Positions 54,201 through 64,000 of a stretch of DNA of 64,000 nt are shown here, one piece after another. The DNA is from Rallus limicola (taxonomy: Eukaryota > Chordata > Aves > Gruiformes > Rallidae): positions 13,336,001 through 13,400,000 of the forward strand of contig JAKCOZ010000014.1 in assembly GCA_022605955.1 (NCBI GenBank), written 5' to 3'. Under the pieces are notes generated by a model. That model worked only from the letters and a program-made list of their open reading frames with translations. It was not told the DNA's origin and made no database searches. Position 1 is the first letter of the stretch, and the number at the start of each line of letters is the position of its first letter. A program made the position numbers and the translations under genes.

Positions 54201-57200
54201 AGCTTCCTTCAAGACTCCAGGGAAACAAACCAAACCACTAACTTTGTGAAAGAGTAACACAAATTAAATTGTGTACAATGAAGGAGTTTATCAGTCTGTA
54301 TCACCAAGGGAGAACAGTAAGACAGACAAGGCATCTATGTCTAATGTGCTGTAGTGAGAGAATTGTCATCATCTTTGGGTTCTTTTATAAATAAAATAAA
54401 TATAAAAAGACAAGTAATTTTCTCACCTAATTTTCCTGTAGAACTGATAATTAAGTGTTGTTGGCTGCATCACCAGCACACATTTGTGATAGTTGATATA
54501 GTGTCTCTGCATATTTAGAAGCTAAAAATCCTTCTCTTTTGATGAGTAAAAATACCTGTTTCATGGTCTTTTCTCTCCTTCAAGTAATAACCCAGCTTTT
54601 AATTATTAAAACTTGCCATCAACAAAATCTTACTTTTTCAATTTTTCATATATTTATGACTTCAACAAAAAGCACAGAATGGGTCTAAACATATTAACAA
54701 AGCCTTATGATGCTACCACATGCGTTTTAAAATGCACATTGCAAAAAGACTGGCTCTAACACAGGGTCAAAGTTTGGAAGGACAAACCTCTATTTGGAGT
54801 GGAAATCCTTACTTCAGCTGTTGATTTCACTGTGTGATGTTATGTGCATCCATTAATTTGTGTGGTGTGATGAAAATAAAGCTAAGACAATACCAGGCAT
54901 GGAAAAAAATCATCACATATGAGGGAAACGTTTGTGGCTTTCCTCACAAGCGGGTGCACCCTCTGAGCATACTTCACTCTTCATGCAGCAGTTTGGCAAT
55001 ATCGTATCAGAGAGCCAAAGCTTCATGGCTGAGAGCTACAGAAAAGGAAAATGTACAGATTGAATTAAAAAAATCAGATTTAATTTAAGATGGCCAAGCC
55101 AGAGATAAGAGTCTTTGACCAAGAGCTTTTGCACGTCCTTGTGACTTAGGTTCAGCTAAGTGACCTCTGCTCTTCTTGGCCCTTCCTCCCTCAGTGGCCG
55201 CAGCTCTGGTGTCTGAGGACAAGTCTTTCGTGCTGTGATTTATGGTGTGTCTGGGACTCACCTCTGACCACACTGACTGACAGGCTTTAATGAAAAACAA
55301 TGACTGTATGCAAATCAAAGAGACCAATGCCTGTGCCGGGGCATCCTGCGCATTGCTCGTAAGCAGACACCTTTCATTTAGTTTCATTTCACTTATTTTG
55401 GTAAAAAAAAAAAAAAAAAGAACTCAACCCCCTCCTCCCCCTCCCCCCTCCAAAGAGATGACATTAAAATAAATTGTGTTTAAACTGAAACCAAGTACTT
55501 GTACAGTTTTTCCCAGTACCAAACTCGCTTTAAGTTAAACCATTGAAAGTTCCCTGAGTACACGAGGCTTTGAAGAGCGCCTACTTACTACCCATGACAT
55601 TGCAAATTTTGGCACTAGCCCATGGTAACCCCCTCCCCCCCCCACGTCACGTACACAGTAGTGCAGTCTTAGCAAAATTGCTGTCATTTACCACAGTCAC
55701 TGTACATAATCAGAGCCTGCATGCACATACAGAGCTATAGGTGATGCTTACGTTGCGCCGCAGGGTGGTTTTTGCCACCCTGGGGTAGCAAGAGGCATTA
55801 GAGGAGACCTTAGAAGAGACTTCCTCAAACAGTCATGTGAAAATAGCCACAAAGGTATAAAAATTACATCATGTTCAAGTTTCTTTACTGAAATAAATAA
55901 TGAGGTAGGACCAAAGCCCTAATTCAATTCTTCTAACCGGATCAATGCTGCTTCTGCAAACTCTGGTGTCTGCATACTGCACTGTAAATCCTGGACTCGT
56001 TAGCTCCTTGCTCCTGCAAGTCACTCTGGGGTGGTGTAGGTAGCTTGCTGTTGTCCACCTTCATATGGAGACATTAGAAGAAGTAGGCATTGTCTACAAG
56101 CCTTTGTCACCACAACTTGCAACCTGGAGAACAAAATTGCTATGGATCCCACCTTACATGAATATTCCCGCCCATAGGCAATGATATTTTGAACAATGCA
56201 ATGATTATATATATAGAAGGTTTGGTTTTCATTTTGGCAATTAAACACCAAGGACTGTGAATTGAAGCTCATGACTCTCTGCAAAGGCAGAAAAGAATTT
56301 TGTCAGCAGTGACCAGCATGGGCTGAGCACGGGAGCACCTTCCCACTGGCCCAACTTGTACCTGAGTTCTTATCTGTTTGCCACCAAGCCTGAAGTGCCA
56401 TTGTGCACAAAATCCTGATATTCACCTGCAATGCATCAAATCCCGATATTTTCAGGACCAACCATGCCTTCCTATAAATTCCAGATAACATTTCTAGTGA
56501 AAAGCTTATTATTTTCCTAAGTAAAGATGGGCAGCCCCAGCTTCCTCCTTTCTGCATCTTCCCTTTTTTGCCATCACCACCATGTAACAAACCACAAGAT
56601 ACATGACATTTATCACAACAGTTCTCATCCATTCACCTGACAATTAGAAATGCCCAGTGGGTGGGCTGGAGGTCTGATATTTGTGTTTGTATTTTTGAGT
56701 TTCAGCACTTCTGTAACCCTTCGTTACCACTGGTATAGCCAAAAGCCAGTGCTCACCTCACACAACAGGCACATCCACATCACTAAAACACACAATATTC
56801 TCCACAGATTGAAAAGGACTTGGGCTTGAAGTTTGTTTGTGTGAAGAAGCAGCTCCACCAATATTTTCTGCTCAGCTGCTATGTTACAACCAGTTGCACT
56901 TATCACCTCGAAAGGTTTGTCAACATCTCTTTCCTCTCTGAAGAATGAGGTCAGCGTGGGGCAGCGACAGAACCTGCTTTTTCTGCCATTGGATAGTTAA
57001 GGACAGATCCTGCTTGCAGCAAAACCAGATTGAGCTACTGTTTATGAAAACACATCCTGACTCTGCTTCTAAAGAAATAATAATAACCTAGCTTTTTCCA
57101 TGCCTGGCATAATGTTATTGATCACATCATCATCGCGTCAGTACATGCTTATTGCCACCACGTATTTGAGGTAGATCACATGGGCACACCATGCTCAAGT

Positions 57201-60200
57201 AAATCAGGACAAATAGAATTTAATTAAAACAGAATTATTTAAGGCAGAATTAAAATGAAATGACACGAATTATGATGGCTTAATGCCCATACCTACTGCC
57301 AATGGAGCCACCAGGACTAATGCTCTTCAATTTATTTGTAGAATAAATAATGAGAAGCAGGTTCTGGCTTGCTTAGACATGTCTGAAAATAATGAAACAG
57401 CATTAATCATGCAGGAAACTTGTTATATTTTGGTACATTTGATTTTTGAATTCAAGGTTTGGTTTCTTGCTTCCCAGAGTCTCTATAGCCCTGACATCCC
57501 TAGTCACAAGGGAGGCGGTTTCGCAGGCAGTGGCATTCCCCTGCAGAGGCTGTAACACCACGCTGCCTGGAGGCACGGCGTGTTGATTGAAGCATGGTTT
57601 CTATGTGTCATGTGTCAAGGATGATATGTCACCAAATCATCCTTGCATCTCTACGCAAGGTGTTGAGATAACACTATCAAATCATGGCCTCATGACTTTT
57701 TTAGTATCTAATATAACAAACCACTATAAACTCACTCAGTATTAATGTCGGTGTCATGAATGTTTACTAATGCATATCAAAGCTGGGATCAACGCAAGGA
57801 AAGGATGTCAAGTATAAGTTTACAATGAAGTAGAGACATGGAACTGACTTCCTTCCTCCAGCACAAATTATAAGCGAGTTTAGACTGCATTGTGCAAAGG
57901 CAGAGTGCAATATTTCTGATAATTATTAAGAAAACAAAGCTTCCTTTCCCTCTTTCTGTGAAGGAACAACTTCATTTTTACTATATTGGTTTGCTGCTTG
58001 CAACTGTTGGATAAATCATGTTGTGAGCAAAATGTGAGCTCTGGCTTGTCAGTTGAGCGATTACCACATGTACTTACAGCTCATGTTGGCTGACCCAACA
58101 TCGTCTAATTGGACATCATTGTGTTTTTTCACTCCTCTTTGTATCATGTTCCATGAATGGACATGTCTTCCTAGACCCTTTGAGATGGTCCATGACCATG
58201 TCCAGTTCTAGTGCAGCAGATGCGGCAGTGTGTCGCCATCTGTGCTCACAGAAACTTCCACCCTTTCCGCCCTCGTTCCCCCCATGCAGCTGGTGTTTCA
58301 CAGGGGCTCATGGTTCAGAAGTGAACAGCAAAGGATGCTGATTTGAGGGCTGCATGCTGTTACTTTCAGTTTTAATGTTTTGCCATTGCTGCTCTGAAAG
58401 CTGGCTTTAATAGAGCGCTTAATCAAATGACAATATTTATTTTAACAAAGGTGTTCCAGGCAGATAGATTCAAGGGTGACTCCCCCACTTTTAATTCCTC
58501 TTTTCTGGAGGGATGGAGGAGACGCCTGCTTTTGCGTTGGAGCCTAACATCTGCACAGGTGATTCCTGACCTGCTAAACATCACAACCTGCCGAGTTGGG
58601 TCTTCAGCCCACTCCTCCCTGGGCAGCAGCACTGTGGCATGTTTCGTGGGGCCAAGGCATACAAAAAGGACAGACACAATTCTCTCGCTCCTTCATGCAT
58701 CCTTCCCTGCAGCTGGGCAGTAATGTGCCTGTGCCCTGAAACGTGCTGCAGCTGACCCAAAGCAGCCGGGGATCCCCTTGCTCAGCAGCATCTGGTGGCA
58801 GCGCTGCTGTGCACCATGCCAGGCTGCACACGGGTGAGCCGCTGCTTACGTCTCACACGCGTTTGTAGGAAGGTGAGCATTCATGTCTCACTTCAGCCTC
58901 ATCCTGGATATGTGTTTCTGCATGTGTGTATTTTCACAGCCTTGCAAACAACAAAAAAATACGGTTCTTTCAAGCAGTGATAGTCTCACAAGAAAGTGGC
59001 AGACTTGGGACATCAATACTGCAGCTCCAGTCCGAATATCAGCCTGGGAAACCCCTGCCCCTTTTCATCACTACACTCAGCTGATCTCAGCAGGCACATC
59101 CCACTCCCCTCTTTGGTCCTGCCAGTAGCAGGAAGGCCAGAAAAACCTGTGCAAGCTAGACTGCCAGGAGTTACAGGCACCTGAGGCACTCTGGGGGTGG
59201 TAGGTGTTACTGCCCCTTCCTTTTTGCCCTCACCCCAAAAGCATGCAGCAGGATGCTGGCTTGCACGTCTCCAGCTCCAAGGTTACAGCCGCTGCGGGCA
59301 GAGAAAACCAGTTTGCAGAAAGGGGCTGGACTGTGAACTGTGGCTGCAGATGCTGGTGTCTCACGCGCTGCTGTGGCCGAGGAGCCGCCCAGAGCAGCAG
59401 AGCAGGGCGGCAGCGGCCTGTGCAATGTGGCACATGGCTGTGGGCAGCTTTCCGAGTTCCTGTGTCTCAGCCCAGTGTCCGAACTGGGTTTGAAGCTGGT
59501 TTAAAGTGAGATGAGAGCACTACAGGTTAATACATAAATGAAAACAACCTTCATTTCACGACGGGCAGGTGCATTGGGCGCACTGTTAGGTGAAGCGAAA
59601 TGACAGAGCTGTGACTGGCACTCTGGCAGCCATGACTTCCCCACTTGCACCACAGTGTCACTCAGCAAGAGGCACCGGCTGCTAACCAGCCTTGTAAGAA
59701 TCCAAGAAACAACTTCAAGGTGATACCTAGCCACCTTTGCTGCCAGCCAGTGAGTGGCACGGGAGCTGTTGTCCAATGGGTGCAGGGTGCCTCTGCACTG
59801 CAGCAAGGGGAGGGCAGCACAAGAGCCCCGGCCTGTGGGAATCTCCACGATTAGAAATGACTGGTTGTCCAAAGTATTACAATTACCACTTCAGCTGCTC
59901 CTCTCTGATATACCATCATTTCTGTTTTCCAGCACCTGAACAAACCAAGCACAGAGAGCACCAGAGGCTGTGTGATGTTTTTATCTATTAAACTGTCTGT
60001 GCAGCACTCCTGGGTAAGTCAGAGAGAGCAGCTAACCTTTTGATTTCCAATGCAACCAGCAGTTTGTAATCCAAGATTGCCCAAATCAGAAGAGTACAAA
60101 ACTTTAGCTTCAATTCCCCCCACTTTAATTTCCTTCAGCAATTTATCACCTCTTTGCAGCTCACACATACAGCACAACCAGGAAAATTTCTTAACACCCC

Positions 60201-63200
60201 TTTGGCAAGCTACATGGAAGCAACTGCCACAGTATTTTTTTATTACTGTTTTCAGGGCCTATGGCAAAGCAGACCTAAAAAGAAATAAAAAGCCCCCCCA
60301 ATCAAACTAAACTGGGGGGGGAATTAATTAAATACTTACCTTCCACAGGCAAGACATTTGCAAAGAGCATCTGAATCCACATGAAATGGTGAAAGAATTA
60401 TTCTTTCAAACAGAACTGTCATGTAAAACATCGAGAACAGTCATCTCCAAATGTATATTCATACTACCTATGTTTATATGTGATATATTCATACAAATTA
60501 TTTTAAATGCATTGGAACTGGGTGTGGCTTGAAGTTTCACATAGGAGCAGAAAAATGGGAAGTAAAATTCACTCCCTGTTCCAAATCCATTGGCACTACA
60601 TATTCATTTAATAATTTTTCTTTTCTATTGCTCTCTTTTTCCTTTAAACTATCTAGTTCAAGCTTAGGCAGTCTGTGTAATTCCAGCATGTATGGATTTG
60701 CCCTAGTTATTTCCCATTCATATGGCAACTGATTCTCTAATGAAGTGAATACCAAGTCTCAGGTCTTTGATGCTCCAGAGCCTACATTTTCCTTTTATAG
60801 GCATGTGAAGTGGTGGTAAAAGGATGGCTTACTAATTGGTAGTATTTTATACCCACTAACCAAACTCTTGGAAGCAGCCTTAATGATTTCACAGAGTGCA
60901 AAGCCAGAAGAATCAAACCTTAGAGATTTATGGCCAGGAGGGGTGACAACAAGTGCAGCTCGATGGACTTGCAGTGCCACATCCTTGCCATGCAGGTGCC
61001 TGTGCTGCCAATGTGGTGCTCTACATGACCTGCTTGTAGCCATGCAGATACGCAGCCTTCTTCTGACTAGGGCTGTAGCTATGCCTTCTCTAATTTGCAA
61101 TTTCATTGACAGCTTTTCTGGCCAGGTTTTTATGTCAAAGGTGATGGTTCTTATTCAAGAGAAATAAGCACAAGGGCCCATTTAAACAGTATTAAATGCC
61201 TGAGACACATCCAGTTCAGATTCGAGACCACCACATGACAGACATGGCACCACCTGCCCTGGGGCTCATAACCCGGTCACTGCTGAGATTCATGCCTTGC
61301 ATCCCCCACAAGTGTGACCAGGTTAATTGATTCCCCAGTGCTTATCCTCATCACTCAGCTCTGTGCTTTGACCAGACGCATTTCCATGAAGCTACAGCAA
61401 AGAGAAACAATTTCATTTCCAACCCACACATTAGGTGAGCCGGCAGCCAGAGTGCCAAGCAGATATACCCCACTGTTTCTGACTGGTTGGCATACTTGGG
61501 TATCTGTTCAGAGCTTCTTTTCTGCTGTCAGGTCACAAGTTCTCAGAGATAAGGACTGTCTTTCTGTTGGGAATCTGTCAGTTTGTTGGTGTAACGGAGT
61601 CCTGACCTATGAATAAGACACAGACCCATCTCATGCAGAGAATATGCAGAAAAGGAGAAATCTGCTCCAACACTTTCAACTAGTCTTGTCTGAAGCATTT
61701 TGTTATGCTACAAAGCAGACATTTCACGTGGGGCAGGTTCCCATTACCCTTTGCTCTTGAGACTCTTTTCATGCAACATGTCTACTGCAGAGGAGGAAAG
61801 CATAGGTGTAGCCACATTTTGCTCTCACAGCCTCTCAGTAGGAGTCAAAATACCGCCTCTTCTATCTCTGTCCTTGATGGGCTTGCAAAGCCCACTGAGA
61901 AGAGGCTGGCACGCAATCTGCTAAGTGCCAATGTCATGGTTCCCTGCTGTGCCCTATCTCCTGCATGCAACGTAGACGTTTGTCTGCTCATGGGCACAGG
62001 GGTTTCAATTTGCCCTTTCAGAAATGGGAGATAGAACAGCCGTAGGTACTCTTGGGACTACCTACCTATACCTTGTGGTATTCCTACAGCGCTGCTAATG
62101 TGGGATCCAAACACGGACAAATTTGCTTACAGCAGAGTTTGCCTTTTATGCCCTGCGTGCTTCGTAGCAGATACCTGTGAGTGTGTAGGTTTCTGTTGCT
62201 CACAGCAGAGGCACAGGTGATTGTGAGCATGTAGAGACTATTGGCACTTGCATAGCAAACCCTATCCAATCTGTAAGAGAATATGGTATCAGTTATTGTA
62301 TCTTTTGATTTGTCTTTTTCATTTCTTGTACTATATATAGTGCACTTCCATTGCATGTGGAATTTCCTTGAAGGAGGATTAATCTAATTAATTTTAGGTA
62401 TCTAATTGAGATAGATTCTAAACTGCTTGCCTGAAGTGCTCTTCACAGCCACGGGAGAGAGGTGAAGTTTCAACCCATCACAAGGGGCACTCTCTCACCT
62501 GACTGCAGAGACGCTCGAGGTATTTGGCTTTCACTTGTCTCTAAATGTGCAGATGCAGGTTGATGCTACAGCTAAGCTGATACAAGAGCTGCCAGAACTC
62601 CTGCCCATGCACTCTCTCCTCTCCTGGTGCAGGGGGAGTCCATTCAGTGCACTCATTCTGACCAGGGTGGGAGAAAAGGGGCTTCCCTTTCATCAGCACC
62701 CCACAGGTAGAGGTAAGGACAAACTGTGCCCCAGCACTTAGATGACAGGAATTCCACCTTAACTCTACTTTTCTACTCTATTTAATTATTTTTAATTATT
62801 TACCAGATCTGCCTCTTCTCTCCATTTTCTTCTCCTGTCTCTCTTCTCCCCTCTGCCCAGTTCCTTACTGCAGTTTTTCTTCCCTACTTCATGTACACTG
62901 GCCTATTGGGGAGATGGACAGACAAAACATTTTTACACACAGCATAGGGCACAGCTGTTAACACAACCACACATCTCCCTGGGAATGGGCTCATAGCAGA
63001 ACTTCTATTTAAACTCTAGCTGGATTTAAGAATTCAGTCCCAGTAAATCAGGAGACAATTTGTTACATTACAGCTTAAATCAGCAAATGATTTTTTTTTT
63101 TTAAATTTTCTAAACTGTAAAAACTTTTAATCTCAAGATTATAAAAGGAAACTTGGATCCAGTTTTTGGACCATTTCTAAGCAACACTACATCTGTTCAA

Positions 63201-64000
63201 AACTAAATATCAAGGTCCGGCATCAGGTTTAGGAATGAGGCTGAGCCATAATCTTTTAAGGTCAAGGAAGTCCTCTGGAAAATGATCAAAACAGGTTTTC
63301 CCTGGCTTCATGTTCTTCTCTGGGCATCTTCTGCTGGCTAGATGAGAAACTGGCCTGTATGAAGCTTTGATCTGACGCAGAACTTGTAGTTTGTCATCAG
63401 CATTTCCCAGAAATACCTATACAAGGTTCTATATCAGCATCCATTATCAGTAAAAAAGTACTTCTTCGGTAAGAGAAAAGAACTGAAAATTCAGCAAAAT
63501 GAGTGTTTTGCCAGCTGTAAAGCCAGCCTTTGCAGCTGAGGCTGTGTGGGCACACACTGAATGAAATGACCCAGTGAAATCAGGTATTCACTCTGTTCTT
63601 TGAATTCAACTACTCAGGTAGCTCTGAAACCATAGAGCAAACCCCTTATTTTATTCAATAGCATACTCCTAACTTCTCTGTTTAGCTTGTCTTGCTCTTG
63701 ACTCCAGTCTGATCTCAGATTAATGATCATACATGTTTAGTCAAATTACCGACAGAGTAGAAAACCAAGCAGTATGGTTTTGGTGCAAGGCCAGCTCAGA
63801 GTACCCGACCCCCTGGGACAAACTTAGTGAGGGATTCAATCATGTCCACCCAGGGAAGAGGGATGCTGCCATGCTGCTGAGCAGCGGTGGTAGTGAGCTG
63901 AAGCGTGGAGAGGCAAACAGCAGTCCTCACCACCTCACTGTGCTCAGACCACACCTGAGCACTGCTGTTGGCAGGGAGGGTCACAGGAATTAATGCTGGT
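51239..64000. other. Intergenic DNA, no gene recognised
   Basis: About 12.8 kb with no recognisable exon, RNA gene or LINE. Noted inside: A17 at 55403-55419 followed by a C-rich tract to about 55452; a 10-bp perfect inverted repeat with a 10-nt loop at 57616-57645; AT-rich, homeodomain-core-rich blocks at about 57100-57280 and 58350-58450 that might be conserved. Open frames up to about 146 codons (for example 52543-52983 +) resemble nothing known. Confidence 0.45.

Noticed and set aside
1..64000. tRNA, rRNA, CRISPR or bacterial operon features
   Set aside because: None seen; spliced gene structure, CR1 LINEs and CpG islands show vertebrate nuclear DNA.

Overview
This window looks like vertebrate, most probably avian, nuclear DNA. 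It has one spliced T-box gene with short introns and very GC-rich ends. It also has four CR1-type LINE fragments in both orientations, one old class I (gammaretrovirus-like) endogenous retrovirus with a tRNA-Pro-type primer site, AC and AT microsatellites, and long non-coding stretches. No prokaryotic feature and no intact mobile element was seen.

Layout. Positions 1-3249 are AT-rich intergenic DNA. About 3250-9220 is a degraded endogenous retrovirus on the + strand: 5' LTR, primer binding site, gag, protease, RT, RNase H and integrase, all broken by frameshifts and stops. No env or 3' LTR could be recognised. An unexplained 263-codon open frame (9142-9933) overlaps the end of the pol remnant. 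Positions 9934-14680 hold no gene. A CpG-rich domain with AT-rich islands lies at about 15030-17700.

EOMES (Tbr2/Eomesodermin) lies on the - strand, from a TATA box at 23020-23025 to a polyadenylation signal at 18018-18023. It has six coding exons with canonical GT-AG junctions, encoding 664 residues, or 645 when an in-frame internal acceptor 57 nt into the last exon is used. Its CpG-rich promoter domain continues to about 25760. A third CpG-rich block lies at 29100-30330.

From 30.3 kb to the end (33.7 kb) no gene was found. There are CR1 fragments at about 35.3, 45.6, 47.9 and 51.1 kb, a near-perfect 65-bp tandem duplication at 50.1 kb, and several AT-rich blocks that may be conserved enhancers. 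This arrangement, a developmental regulator alone in a large gene-free stretch, is typical of loci with long-range control. The enhancer calls rest only on motif content and the look of the sequence, and need an alignment. I did not find evidence of a new multi-gene system. The most useful leads are the alternative acceptor in EOMES, the open frame after the retroviral pol, and the candidate regulatory blocks.
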